Shown here piece after piece: positions 47,658-56,536 of a stretch of DNA of 61,797 nt (the stretch's first letter is position 1; each line of letters begins with the position of its first letter). The stretch comes from Zooshikella ganghwensis DSM 15267 (GTDB lineage Bacteria > Pseudomonadota > Gammaproteobacteria > Pseudomonadales > Zooshikellaceae), in NCBI RefSeq assembly GCF_000428585.1, contig NZ_AUAF01000018.1:1-61797 (forward strand), read 5' to 3'. The notes beneath the pieces were generated by a model. The model ran no database searches, was not told the DNA's origin, and worked only from the letters and a program-made list of their open reading frames with translations. The position numbers and the translations under genes are program-made.

Positions 47658-49136
47658 ATGACGGCGCAATCTAAGCAAAGAATTCACGACTTACTGCAAC
47701 AATTAGGCCTATCTCCAGATGCTTCGTTGCATGATGTTAAACAAGCTTATCGACAACGCGTAAAATCATTACACCCCGATAAAAACCCAGGGCAAGATAC
47801 GACTGCAGCGTTTCAACAGTTACAACATACCTACCAAACTTTGGTGCAGTACTACCAGTATGGAGCTCAGCCTCCGCCAGCCCAACCGCCCTCTCATCAC
47901 ACGAAAGAAGAAATCACCACACCTGTATCATTTGCTAATCAGGCCCCCAAACCGCCACCACCTATACCTAACCCTGTCATCAAACAAGCTATAGTTTGTC
48001 GGCATTGCCGTAAAGATAGACAAGGTTTGCGTTATCGCTGTTGGCAAAAAGTCACTGGTTTGATCATTATCACTCAACACAAACAGGTGTCAGGTATTTG
48101 GTGCCAGCATTGCAGCTTGCGCTTAGCACTCAAAATTAATATTTGGAATTTACTACTGGGTTGGTGGAGTATAACCGGGCCTTGGCATACCATTCGGAGC
48201 TGGTGGACAAACACTTTAGGAGGCAAAACACCGCTAGCCGAAAATAGTAAATTAGAATATCGACTGGCATTGCAGCATATTTCAAAAAGCCGATTTAATG
48301 AAGCAATCGGTCACTTGTATTGGTTGAAACACTATTGTCAAAATCAAGCGATGCAAGACAAAGTCAATCAGCTATTGCATCAACTGGGTGATCCCAGCGA
48401 GGCTGTCGCTCAGCCTCCAGAATCTACTCACTTCTTTAAAAGTCAGTTTATTTTGCTGAGCTTGATGATATTGTTTATTAGTCTACCTATACTTATATGG
48501 CAACAGGCCTTTGAACCACTTGCATTAGTCAGCAAACCACCCATTTCTGCAAATCCCATTGCACCAGAAGCCCAACATCAAGCTCTTTATCGCAGCCATC
48601 GCTTAGGAAGTCATTATACGCTTGACGCTGTCGCCTTACTTTCTGCTCCAGATATTAACAGTGCCATTATTACACGAGTAGGCCAATATGCACCTGTTAA
48701 TGTAGTATCTAAAGGGCCTCAAGGCTGGGTGACACTATCAACAACTAAAGGCTTGCAAGGGTTTGTTGCTGAACAGCTTATAGGATTTGGCAATCATACG
48801 ATCGCAAAACGTTACCAGTGCCAGCAATACCCTGGTCCACGCCCATTTAATGGTGAGCTATTAGGACAACATAATGGAAAAAAACGCTTATCCATCGATA
48901 ACCCACACACAAACGATGCAATTGTTTTATTTAGACAACAAAATAAAACCGTTCAGTTAGTTTATATTTACGCTCAGCAGCAAATCCACGTTCAACGCTT
49001 ACCTAATCGAATTGACAATATTATTATTCGCTATGGTCAATTTTATAACCACGCCTGCCGCACATTTACTGCTAATTTAGAAGAACGAAAAGAGCCCTTT
49101 ACCATTATTAGCAACCAACAAAAGCTACAGTTATAA
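47658..49136 (+). CDS. DnaJ-domain membrane protein with C-terminal SH3 domain
   Basis: A 492-residue protein from ATG 47658; a TTG at 47649 is possible. The J domain spans about residues 1-70 with the HPD motif in SLHPDKNPGQD. A Pro-rich linker (about 75-115) and a zinc-ribbon-like stretch with CRHCRKDRQG and WCQHCSLR follow. There is one membrane helix near 270-290 (FILLSLMILFISLPILIW) and a bacterial SH3-like domain near 325-375 (VALLSAPDINSAIITRVGQ, GWVTLSTTKGLQGFV). The layout suggests a membrane-bound co-chaperone acting with Hsp70 at the envelope; the client is unknown. Confidence 0.72.
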   Translation: MTAQSKQRIHDLLQQLGLSPDASLHDVKQAYRQRVKSLHPDKNPGQDTTAAFQQLQHTYQTLVQYYQYGAQPPPAQPPSHHTKEEITTPVSFANQAPKPPPPIPNPVIKQAIVCRHCRKDRQGLRYRCWQKVTGLIIITQHKQVSGIWCQHCSLRLALKINIWNLLLGWWSITGPWHTIRSWWTNTLGGKTPLAENSKLEYRLALQHISKSRFNEAIGHLYWLKHYCQNQAMQDKVNQLLHQLGDPSEAVAQPPESTHFFKSQFILLSLMILFISLPILIWQQAFEPLALVSKPPISANPIAPEAQHQALYRSHRLGSHYTLDAVALLSAPDINSAIITRVGQYAPVNVVSKGPQGWVTLSTTKGLQGFVAEQLIGFGNHTIAKRYQCQQYPGPRPFNGELLGQHNGKKRLSIDNPHTNDAIVLFRQQNKTVQLVYIYAQQQIHVQRLPNRIDNIIIRYGQFYNHACRTFTANLEERKEPFTIISNQQKLQL

Positions 49137-49224
49137 TGCTTACGATATTGCTACTGACAAGCAAGAGCAAATTTAATACTCTCAATTACAACAATTAACT
49201 AAAAGATTGACAAAGTATTTATAT

Positions 49225-49758
49225 TTAACTCTTTTTATTTTGCAAATATTGAGTTTTAGTGAGCTTAAATATATCACACTGCTTCCCCATCACGGTTTGA
49301 AAATGGCTATAAACTTCACCTACTTTTAGAGCCACACTCTTTGATGCTTTATTTTCCGGATGGATTAGACTAATCAGCTCAGGTGTATCAAGATAAGTGA
49401 ACCCCCACTCAATTGCTGCCAGTGCCGCTTCAGTTGCATACCCCTTACCCCAATAATCAGGCGAAATCCCCCAACCTACTTCAATGCCCGGCCATCCTTC
49501 AGGCTCCCAAATTCCGACTCTACCCAAAAAGTCACTTGTTTTTTTATCCTCAACAACCCAATACCCAAATCCCTTTAAAACCCAATGTCCCGCAAGAATA
49601 GCAAGTACTCTCCAGCTTTCTGCTTTATTAACTGGCTGGCCACCACCAATATATCTGGCAAAATCAGCGTTTGCATTCAACATAGCAAATGCATCCGCAT
49701 CGGCTAATGACCATCCTCTTAAGCGGAGTCGCGATGTTTCAATAATAGGAATTTCCAT
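49225..49758 (-). CDS. GNAT acetyltransferase, RimJ-like
   Basis: A 177-residue single-domain protein of the RimJ/RimL group (Acetyltransf_3). It begins with IETSRLRLRGWSLADADAF, carries EVGWGISPDYWGKGYATEAA with the acetyl-CoA binding loop (about 95-115), and ends with the HPENKASKSVALKVGEV motif. Such enzymes acetylate ribosomal or other N-termini, or antibiotics. The substrate is not predictable. There is an isolated TATACCC end 55 bp upstream. Confidence 0.82.
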   Translation of the reverse strand: MEIPIIETSRLRLRGWSLADADAFAMLNANADFARYIGGGQPVNKAESWRVLAILAGHWVLKGFGYWVVEDKKTSDFLGRVGIWEPEGWPGIEVGWGISPDYWGKGYATEAALAAIEWGFTYLDTPELISLIHPENKASKSVALKVGEVYSHFQTVMGKQCDIFKLTKTQYLQNKKS

Positions 49759-49812
49759 TTACATACTTCTCTTTTTTACAAATGTAATACCACTGCTTAA
49801 ATTGTCATGTAT

Positions 49813-49842
49813 ACCCATAATGAATCATTTTTAGGTGTCAAA
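49813..49842 (+). repeat. Solitary end of a TATACCC element
   Basis: TATACCCATAATGAATCATTTTTAGG matches the end consensus of the TATACCC elements. No second end was found within 300 bp, so this is a remnant. Confidence 0.5.
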
Positions 49843-49875
49843 ATAAAGTGGCATTATCTTTTGGGAAAGTGGCTG

Positions 49876-50892
49876 CTATTCATTAACGACATAGCGTGGT
49901 TTTATGTAACGATATGCATAAGGCGACTCAGAAATAGGGTAATCTGCTAATTGTTTGCCTTCTTTACTCCAATCCTTAGGCATCAAATCACCTAATGGTT
50001 GAACGGCTATAGACTGTTTCTGACACACAAAAAAAGGCATCGCAGCAACAGGCGTCAACGGTACCTGATGGACTTTATCTGTTGTGTTATCCTTATAATA
50101 AAAAATATTTCCTCGTGGATGAGGTCTGATAACTCGATAATCCGCAAATAATAACTCATTATCTGCTAACCCTTCCAAAGCCTCTACATTCATTCTTAAC
50201 CGCACCAACTTTCCAGGCGCTATATTGTTATCAAAGTAAGGCTTATTACAAGCACCTTTACCATAGTGTGCTTCTGCTTCTGCAATGAGTCTGGATCGAA
50301 AGTCACCTACTGAAACCTGTCTTCCTCCTACCCCTTTTCTACGCCAATGGAATTGCACTTTAGCAATTGTCATAGGCCTTATTTCATCTTCTGGTGAAAA
50401 CAACGGCACTTGACGATAAGCCTGCAAAAAAACGACCGTTTCTTGCCTTGGACCTCTCACATATTTATGCATATGACGTCGTATTCGTTGGGGTAACGCA
50501 GCCATAGCCTGGCGTAAACATTCTTTCTGTATATTAAATAGCTGAAGTTGCTGATAACTTTGCAAACTTACGTTTACAAGCCCTGTCAATCGTTTCGTAG
50601 TATTAATGTTTTGCTCAGGTGATTTATAAAAATCCGTTAAAATATCTATAATCGCCGCTTTCGTATTATGCGACTCTGGGGGTAATGATTCAACATGGAT
50701 AGCGGTAGGGACTTCAGCTTGATCGCGAATGGGAATATGGCTAGCGCAGAATACCCGCCAATCACTATCATGGGCTAACTGATCACGCACAGTCTGGGAA
50801 ATAGCCAATAATTTTTCAAATTCAATCCTGACAGCCTCTCGTAAAAAAGACTCTTCAGCAGAAAATTTTGGTGTCGTTATATGACCAGACAT
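49876..50892 (-). CDS. Tus-like DNA replication terminus-binding protein
   Basis: A 338-residue protein that I align by eye with E. coli Tus (309 residues). The order of blocks agrees: KSPEQNINTTKRLTGLV against Tus SENRSSKAAVRLPGVL; the central VVFLQAYRQVPLFSPEDEIRP with FHWRRKGVGG against the NAYRTLTVLHDP...FGWANKH region; NIFYYKDNTTDKVHQVPLT against ARVWYKGDQKQVQHACPT; and a C-terminal YRYIKPRYVV end. Tus binds Ter sites and blocks replication forks. No convincing Ter site lies next to the gene. A MITE sits just upstream. The match is by pattern only. Confidence 0.68.
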   Translation of the reverse strand: MSGHITTPKFSAEESFLREAVRIEFEKLLAISQTVRDQLAHDSDWRVFCASHIPIRDQAEVPTAIHVESLPPESHNTKAAIIDILTDFYKSPEQNINTTKRLTGLVNVSLQSYQQLQLFNIQKECLRQAMAALPQRIRRHMHKYVRGPRQETVVFLQAYRQVPLFSPEDEIRPMTIAKVQFHWRRKGVGGRQVSVGDFRSRLIAEAEAHYGKGACNKPYFDNNIAPGKLVRLRMNVEALEGLADNELLFADYRVIRPHPRGNIFYYKDNTTDKVHQVPLTPVAAMPFFVCQKQSIAVQPLGDLMPKDWSKEGKQLADYPISESPYAYRYIKPRYVVNE

Positions 50893-50967
50893 AAGCTCAC
50901 TGTAATGTCCATTACTTAGATGTGAGCAGTTTTACTGATTAAAAGGGCAAAAGCAAGCATCCCCACC

Positions 50968-51115
50968 TTAAGAGGCTGTCGCAAAACTACTGCGCTTGCA
51001 AATACAGCGTTAAAAATCGGCTCAAAGTACTCATTTATTAAGTATAAACTCCGCCTTTTCGCCGATTTTTGCCTTGTCTTTGCTTCGCTCATAACCTTTT
51101 GCGACACCCTCTTAA
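50968..51115. mobile_element. 148-bp MITE between bufC and the Tus-like gene
   Basis: Terminal inverted repeats of 17 bp with one mismatch: AAGAGGCTGTCGCAAAA (50970-50986) and the complement of the right end TTTTGCGACACCCTCTT (51097-51113). TTAA stands at both ends and may be the target duplication. The inside has AAAAATCGGC and GCCGATTTTT as a second inverted pair. No ORF. Confidence 0.75.
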
Positions 51116-51130
51116 AGCAAGAGAGAAGTG

Positions 51131-51892
51131 TTAGTGCGAAATCACTTTTCGAATCAGCTCATCATTTAACCACTGCTGCAGGAGTTGTACAACACGTGTA
51201 GCCACCACATCTGGCTCATGCCATTGGCACAGCTGCTCACAAAGAGAAGCAAAGTTATGTCCTTGTAGACTAAGCTCCAAAGCGACACGTTCATCTTTAT
51301 GGACTGAGCGGAAGTTTGTCACTAGCCCCTTACGCCAAATAATCCAATCCGTCCGCTCTTCGACAATAGCTGGCGGTGTCTGTTGTTGCTCAAGGGCCTG
51401 CCATACTGCAACAGCATTTGTTTGCCAGGATACTATTTGCAGCGAAGGAACTAACTCAAGCTGTAATGTTGGCCACTGTTCAGCAGTCAACTGTTGTACA
51501 TGATCAATGACGGCTATTTCACTTCCTGCCGCATCAAAGGCTAATCTTAAACGCCATTCCCACTCCGCTAATTCAGCAACAATTGGCATGGATTGATAAT
51601 GTACTTGTTCACGAATAAATGCAGGTAAATATTGACCAAACCAACGTAAAGAAGGATCTGACGACGGATGATGTACAATATAATCAGATATCAGTTGGTT
51701 GAATTGCGCATCTCCCAACAACAGACCTAGACAGGGGTAATCTCCATCAAGCGCCTCTGTTAAACGTTGTTGATAAGCATTGGCATATATCGCCAACCCA
51801 GGCTGCTCTTTTGTCACATAGTTTGTAATCGGTGTAGATTGACCTTGTAAATGCCCTAAAAAAATCTTTTGTAAATCTGCCAACTCAACCAT
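51131..51892 (-). CDS. bufC: BufC, DUF2063-type partner of the bufferin maturase
   Basis: A 253-residue protein from ATG 51892, which has AGGAG 7 bp upstream and overlaps the bufB stop by 8 bp; the frame to 51910 is longer but less likely. The DUF2063 domain is at the N-terminus (LADLQKIFLGHLQG, QRLTEALDGDYPCLGLLLG, FIREQVHYQSMPIVAELAEWEW), as in the BufC/MbnC-like partners that present the precursor peptide to the MNIO maturase. It is cytosolic and probably binds BufB and the BufA precursor. Confidence 0.85.
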   Translation of the reverse strand: MVELADLQKIFLGHLQGQSTPITNYVTKEQPGLAIYANAYQQRLTEALDGDYPCLGLLLGDAQFNQLISDYIVHHPSSDPSLRWFGQYLPAFIREQVHYQSMPIVAELAEWEWRLRLAFDAAGSEIAVIDHVQQLTAEQWPTLQLELVPSLQIVSWQTNAVAVWQALEQQQTPPAIVEERTDWIIWRKGLVTNFRSVHKDERVALELSLQGHNFASLCEQLCQWHEPDVVATRVVQLLQQWLNDELIRKVISH

Positions 51893-52799
51893 AGTGCTGC
51901 TCCTGCACACCCACTGATGGTATTGTACTCGTAAATTGATAACGACTGGTTACGGGTAATACGACAGATGCTTGCTGTTGGCTATAAATTGGCTCTGCGA
52001 GTGTCCTTGCATAATTTAACTCAGCCAGCAATTCAGAAAAAGTGGGCATGTTATCATCCCGCTCAATCATCGTAGAAACGGGACCAAATAACTCAGCAGC
52101 CACTTTATACAGCTGCCAAACAGGGTCTACCACAGGGGCATCATGGGTATCGATAATATAGTCTCCATAATCACTATGACCCGCTAAATGGTGCTGCATA
52201 ACACGTTGAGCAGGCACACCTTTTAAATAATCAAGGGGATCAAAATGATGGTTTCGGGCACTCACATAAATATTATTAATATCAAGTAGCAACATGCAGT
52301 CAGCCCGTTCAACCACGTCACTTACAAAGTCCCACTCAGTCATATCTGATTCAGCAAATGAAACATAGCTTGAAAGGTTTTCCAAGAGTATTTGCCGGCC
52401 TAAATAATCCTGAACAAAGTTTATGCGCTCAACAATATGTTTAATCGATGCCTCATTATAAGGAAGGGGTAATAAGTCATGGCTATTTATGCCACCGACA
52501 CTGGTCCAGCACAAATGATCTGAAATAAAGATAGGATTAATACGATCTGCAAGAGATTTTAAATTTTTTAAGTAGTGCTTATTTAGTGGATCAGTACTAC
52601 CGATCGATAAAGAAACACCGTGCATAGCAATAGGATATTGCTCACGAATAGCATCTAAAAAATACAGTGGTTTGCCACCATCAACAAAGTAATTCTCAGA
52701 AATAATCTCAAACCAATCTACAGCAGGCTGTGTGGCCAAAATTTCACTATAATAATCTTTCCGCAAACCTAAACCGAAGCCATGGAATATTTTTTTCAC
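51885..52799 (-). CDS. bufB: BufB, MNIO-family (DUF692) bufferin maturase
   Basis: A 304-residue protein of the multinuclear non-heme iron oxidative enzyme family. Seen are FGLGLRKDYYSEIL at the start, VDWFEIISENYF, AMHGVSLSIGSTDPLN, FISDHLCWTSVGG, NEASIKHIVERI, LLENLSSYVSF, LLLDINNIYVSARN, HLAGHSDYGDYIIDTHDAPV and TMIERDDNMPTFSELLAEL, giving the conserved His, Asp and Glu metal ligands. The enzyme modifies Cys residues of the precursor encoded upstream. It overlaps bufC. Confidence 0.9.
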   Translation of the reverse strand: MKKIFHGFGLGLRKDYYSEILATQPAVDWFEIISENYFVDGGKPLYFLDAIREQYPIAMHGVSLSIGSTDPLNKHYLKNLKSLADRINPIFISDHLCWTSVGGINSHDLLPLPYNEASIKHIVERINFVQDYLGRQILLENLSSYVSFAESDMTEWDFVSDVVERADCMLLLDINNIYVSARNHHFDPLDYLKGVPAQRVMQHHLAGHSDYGDYIIDTHDAPVVDPVWQLYKVAAELFGPVSTMIERDDNMPTFSELLAELNYARTLAEPIYSQQQASVVLPVTSRYQFTSTIPSVGVQEQHYG

Positions 52800-52890
52800 A
52801 GCATGCTCTCACAATTTTTATCATTATCAAATCAGGTGTGGTAAAAAATACCTGGATATTAAATAACATCCAGGTTTACTCGCAAACATT

Positions 52891-52916
52891 TATACCCTTC
52901 ATAAATCACTTTTCGG
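52891..52916 (+). repeat. Partial TATACCC element end
   Basis: TATACCCTTCATAAATCACT matches the left end of a type A element. It lies immediately before the complete copy at 52918-53045 and may be an earlier insertion cut by the later one. Confidence 0.5.
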
Positions 52917-52917
52917 T

Positions 52918-53045
52918 TATATACCCTTCACGAGTGATTTATAGGTTTTGTTATCTTCACTCCTCAGCCCAATCACCTATTAATATAGGCTCATGGGGCT
53001 TCGTCACTCGATGGCCTCACCTAAAAACCATTCGTATTGGGTATA
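52918..53045 (+). mobile_element. TATACCC element, type A, copy 3
   Basis: A 128-bp copy with the same orientation and near-identical sequence to copy 2: starts TATACCCTTCACGAGTGATT, ends CATTCGTATTGGGTATA. It lies between bufA and bufB, where it may affect transcript read-through. Confidence 0.78.
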
Positions 53046-53116
53046 GTTAAGCGTTGAGTTCAACAAAAAACCATAAACTCAACACTCACAAAAAATTAAA
53101 GGCTTAACGCTAACGT

Positions 53117-53371
53117 TTATTCTTTAACCGTACCACCTTTTTCTTTACATTCTTCAGCCGACATATTCAGATAGCCCTGACCTTTACAGGAACCCATACC
53201 TTTACAGTCATTAGTGGCTGTCGCACAATCATTGTGCCCTTTACAACTATTGATACCCCAACATTTCACCTGATCTGCTTGGCCCGCCACAGCCAACTCT
53301 GCGCCCATCGTAAACAAGCCTGCTGCAGCAACGGCTAATGCAGTACCACTCACTTTTTTCATTGTGCTCAT
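53117..53371 (-). CDS. bufA: BufA, Cys-rich bufferin precursor (metal-binding RiPP)
   Basis: An 84-residue precursor with a signal peptide (residues 1-29, hydrophobic core SGTALAVAAAGLFTMGAELA) and a Cys-rich core with six Cys: VKCWG, NSCKG, DCATAT, DCKGMG, SCKGQG and EECKEKGG. The KCxG and CKG spacing fits the BufA/DUF2282-like family, whose members are modified by MNIO enzymes and exported to bind copper or other metals. It is the first gene of bufABC, on the minus strand, with 318 bp before bufB. Confidence 0.85.
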   Translation of the reverse strand: MSTMKKVSGTALAVAAAGLFTMGAELAVAGQADQVKCWGINSCKGHNDCATATNDCKGMGSCKGQGYLNMSAEECKEKGGTVKE

Positions 53372-53985
53372 AATAAAGTTCCTAAACTCTGCAAATAATC
53401 ATTAGCAGCTCAACTTATGTAGAAAGCAAGACTTTCGACCTCCTTTAGTCAGAGTCTATATCCTGACTAAACGGCATAATAAGCTGTGCTACAGTTTTTT
53501 GTTCACATGTAAAAAGCCATTCACATTGACTTTCAACTAAAGACAGCTAAGGAAAGAAAAAAATTTCATTAGTAACAGCAATTTTTTTCTCCTTATGAAA
53601 ATAGTCGATTTTTTTTGGAGAGCACGTTTAATATCTACTTAAAATATTTTTACGACACAGGGTACTAAATCCAGCCTTTGTAGTGCCCTTAATATATTGA
53701 GCTATTACTGTTACTGACTTAAGCAAAACTGGGGTATAGCAAAAAGAAGGTGGGCAATACTTGAATTTGTTTGTGTATTTTTAGAGATACCCTTTTGTTT
53801 ACACATGTAATTAGTTCCATTAATCAATGGTTTTACTCATATATAATTATCGTTAACGTTAGGATGGTCTAAACAGTGAGCTAAAAAAAATTCTTCAACG
53901 TGAAGATATAGTAACTGTGGTAGGGAAAGTACAAAGGCTAGCTATCCTTAACTTGGACAGCTAACCCGTAGAGTAACGTATCAAT
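53372..53985. other. 614-bp intergenic region upstream of bufA
   Basis: Contains the bufA promoter and a perfect inverted repeat (53445-53470). The rest is AT-rich. I see no terminator with a good T-run after the oxidase operon and no small gene. Confidence 0.4.
53445..53470. promoter_or_regulatory. Inverted repeat upstream of bufA
   Basis: TTAGTCAG (53445-53452) and CTGACTAA (53463-53470) are perfect 8-bp arms around a 10-bp spacer, 74 bp upstream of the bufA start. A candidate regulator-binding site or short hairpin; the binding protein is unknown. Confidence 0.4.
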
Positions 53986-54120
53986 TTAGAAAATTAACCA
54001 GCGTACACCATAAGCCAGTAATGTGGTGCCACTTATTCCTACAAGGTACAACAACAAAAACCACCCCCAAGGATGCCGTATTTGATCTGCTGCAGTAGGC
54101 TCAATGGACTTTTTCATCAT
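53986..54120 (-). CDS. DUF2474/CydX-like small subunit of the bd oxidase
   Basis: A 44-residue protein. It begins MMKKSIEPTAADQ, then HPWGWFLLLYLVGISGTTLL, a single membrane helix at about residues 19-37 with the Trp-Gly-Trp start typical of DUF2474, and ends with Arg-Trp-Leu. Small single-pass proteins of this type stabilise bd and cyanide-insensitive oxidases. The start overlaps the cydB stop (TAATG). It is the last gene of the operon. Confidence 0.75.
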   Translation of the reverse strand: MMKKSIEPTAADQIRHPWGWFLLLYLVGISGTTLLAYGVRWLIF

Positions 54121-55121
54121 TAATACCCCCCATCCAAGGTATCCAGTTTACCGCTGAAGACCTTATAACCAAACAAGGTATACGCCAAAATCACCGGCAC
54201 TAATACCAGTACTCCCGGTAAGATAAAATTCAAACTTTTGGCGGGTGCAATCGCTTCCCAAATTGTCAGCTGCCAGGGAATTAAAAATGGAAAGACACTC
54301 ACCACCAAACCAATAAATGACAGACCAAAAACAGCGATAACCCATGCAAACGGCAGCCATTCACGCTCAGAAGGCTGTTTTAAGCCACACCATGTACGCC
54401 AGAGCGCATAACCTGTCAGTAAAGGCAAAGGTGCTAACCACAACATGTTGGGAAAGCTAAACCAGCGATCCATAATGCGTGCATCTAATAAAGTGGACCA
54501 ACCACTCACCACACACAGTAAAACAGCAATAATCACCAACAGCATAATGGCAAGCTTACGACTGTGCTGCTGAATAGCCCCCGATGTTTTCCACACCAGC
54601 CATAAACTACCGAGTAAGGCATAGCCCACCATTAATGCAAAGCCTGTAAAGACACTAAAAGGTGTTAGCCAGCTCCATGAGCTTATCGTGAGCTGCCCTT
54701 CTTCTAATGTTAAGCCTTGAAGTAATACGCCCAACATTAAGCCCTGACAGAATGTTGCAATTGAAGAACCCGCAAAAAAAGCAAAATCCCACCAATGCTT
54801 ACTGGTAGTTGCTTTAAACCGGTATTCAAAAGCAACCCCTCGAAAAATTAATGCCCATAACATGATCATAACGGGCAAGTATAAATGGCTAAGTACTAAG
54901 CTGTAGGCTGGTGGAAAAGCAGCAAACAATAAAACGCCTCCCAACACCAACCATGTTTCATTACCATCCCAGATATGTTTAATGCTGTTCATCATCAACA
55001 AACGTTCATCAGGCTGATACCAGGGGTAAAGTATCCCTAGCCCTAAATCAAAGCCATCCAGCACAACGTACATAAAGACGCCAAAACCCAACAATAAAAA
55101 CCAAACAATTGCCCAGTCCAT
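54120..55121 (-). CDS. cydB: Cytochrome bd-type ubiquinol oxidase subunit II
   Basis: A 333-residue inner-membrane protein with about eight to nine helices. MDWAIVWFLLLGFGVFMYVV and LDGFDLGLGILYPW form the conserved N-terminus; the motifs SIKHIWDGNETWLVLGG and FRGVAFEYRFK follow. It pairs with subunit I to reduce oxygen with ubiquinol. The length and the partner fit the cyanide-insensitive (CioAB) group. It lies 9 bp after subunit I. Confidence 0.93.
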   Translation of the reverse strand: MDWAIVWFLLLGFGVFMYVVLDGFDLGLGILYPWYQPDERLLMMNSIKHIWDGNETWLVLGGVLLFAAFPPAYSLVLSHLYLPVMIMLWALIFRGVAFEYRFKATTSKHWWDFAFFAGSSIATFCQGLMLGVLLQGLTLEEGQLTISSWSWLTPFSVFTGFALMVGYALLGSLWLVWKTSGAIQQHSRKLAIMLLVIIAVLLCVVSGWSTLLDARIMDRWFSFPNMLWLAPLPLLTGYALWRTWCGLKQPSEREWLPFAWVIAVFGLSFIGLVVSVFPFLIPWQLTIWEAIAPAKSLNFILPGVLVLVPVILAYTLFGYKVFSGKLDTLDGGY

Positions 55122-55130
55122 AATTACTCC

Positions 55131-56534
55131 TTAGGATGGTATGCCGGTTGTTGTAGATGAAGTTGTTAAATACTCAGCCGATTGTGATTTTATGGACTCT
55201 TTTTCATCAACCGTTGCATCTATTGAGGGCAAACGTTTTAATAACTTACGCATGAAATAAAGATACACAGCAAATAGCAGGCTGTAGACAATAACAAAAA
55301 GAATCAAGGTGAATAGCACACGCTGCTCCGGATGAGCTGACACCATGTCATTAGTTCTTAAGAAGCCATGGACTAACCAAGGTTGTCGCCCGACTTCAAC
55401 AACATACCAACCTGCCAGTGTTGCTACCAAACCTGCTGGAATCATCCACTGCAAGCCTTTATGAAACCAGTTAGCACTATACAAATTACCACGCCAACGT
55501 AACCATGCACCTACTACAGCAGCTAACAGCATCAGCATGCCAATGCCAACCATGATTCGGAAACTATAAAAAACCACTGCCACTGGAGGTCGTTCATCCG
55601 CAGGCACAGACTTTAAACCTTGTAATGTACCTTGTGCATCATGGGTTAAAATCAAGCTTGCCAAGTATGGAATTTTAACTTCAAAGTGGTTTGTTTCCTG
55701 CTCTTGGTCTGGCACCGCAAATAAGCGTAAACCTGCACCCTGCTCAGTTTCCCAAATGCCTTCCATAGCAGCGACTTTAATAGGTTGATGCTCAAGTACA
55801 TTAAGTCCATGAAGATCACCGACCCAAGCTTGCAGTGGAGCAAGTACCAAGGCAGCCCACAAAGCAACACTTAAGCCTTTCTGCGCCACAGGATTTTGTC
55901 GATCTTTACGTATATGCCAGGCTGAGACACCAGCTATCAAGAACGAAACTGTTAAGAAGGAAGCCAGCAGCATATGCACTAGACGGTAAGGGAAAGAAGG
56001 ATTGAATATCACCTCCATCCAACTTACTACTTGAAATACACCTTGCTTATCCAATACCGCACCCGCAGGTGTCTGCATCCATGAGTTGGCGGCCAATATC
56101 CAAAATGCCGAGATAATAGTGCCTATTGCGACAATAACCGTCGCCGCAAAATGCATTCGCTCACTGACCCGATTCCAGCCAAAAAGCATAATACCCAGAA
56201 AACCCGCCTCAAGAAAAAAAGCAGTTAAAACCTCATAGGTTAACAATGGGCCTAATACGGTTGATGTCGCCTGAGAAAACTCGCTAAAGTTAGTGCCAAA
56301 TTCATAGGATAAAACGATGCCAGACACCACTCCCATACCAAAGGTTACTGCAAATGGCTTTATCCAAAACAACAACTGGGCACGATAAACGGGATTTCGG
56401 GTTTTCAGCCACAATCCTTCCATGATGGCCAGATAACTTGCTAAGCCTATAGTGATCGTGGGAAATAAAATATGAAAACTGACTGTCCAGGCAAACTGAA
56501 TACGCGATAACAATGCACCATCCATTTCCATCAT
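55131..56534 (-). CDS. cydA: Cytochrome bd-type ubiquinol oxidase subunit I
   Basis: A 467-residue haem-bearing subunit, shorter than E. coli CydA (522), as expected for the short Q-loop, CioA-like type. It has RIQFAWTVSFHILFPTITIG with a haem-ligand His, GVVSGIVLSYEFGTNFSEFS, the motif SWMQTPAGAVL, and the C-terminal VEVGRQPWLVHGFLRT. ATG 56534 is 2 bp after the stop of a 48-codon ORF that overlaps its ribosome site. The operon probably responds to low oxygen or nitrosative stress. Confidence 0.93.
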   Translation of the reverse strand: MMEMDGALLSRIQFAWTVSFHILFPTITIGLASYLAIMEGLWLKTRNPVYRAQLLFWIKPFAVTFGMGVVSGIVLSYEFGTNFSEFSQATSTVLGPLLTYEVLTAFFLEAGFLGIMLFGWNRVSERMHFAATVIVAIGTIISAFWILAANSWMQTPAGAVLDKQGVFQVVSWMEVIFNPSFPYRLVHMLLASFLTVSFLIAGVSAWHIRKDRQNPVAQKGLSVALWAALVLAPLQAWVGDLHGLNVLEHQPIKVAAMEGIWETEQGAGLRLFAVPDQEQETNHFEVKIPYLASLILTHDAQGTLQGLKSVPADERPPVAVVFYSFRIMVGIGMLMLLAAVVGAWLRWRGNLYSANWFHKGLQWMIPAGLVATLAGWYVVEVGRQPWLVHGFLRTNDMVSAHPEQRVLFTLILFVIVYSLLFAVYLYFMRKLLKRLPSIDATVDEKESIKSQSAEYLTTSSTTTGIPS

Positions 56535-56536
56535 CG

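Noticed and set aside
53040-53116. Extra coding between the type A element and bufA
   Set aside because: The stretch between the element and the bufA stop is only 71 bp and non-coding.
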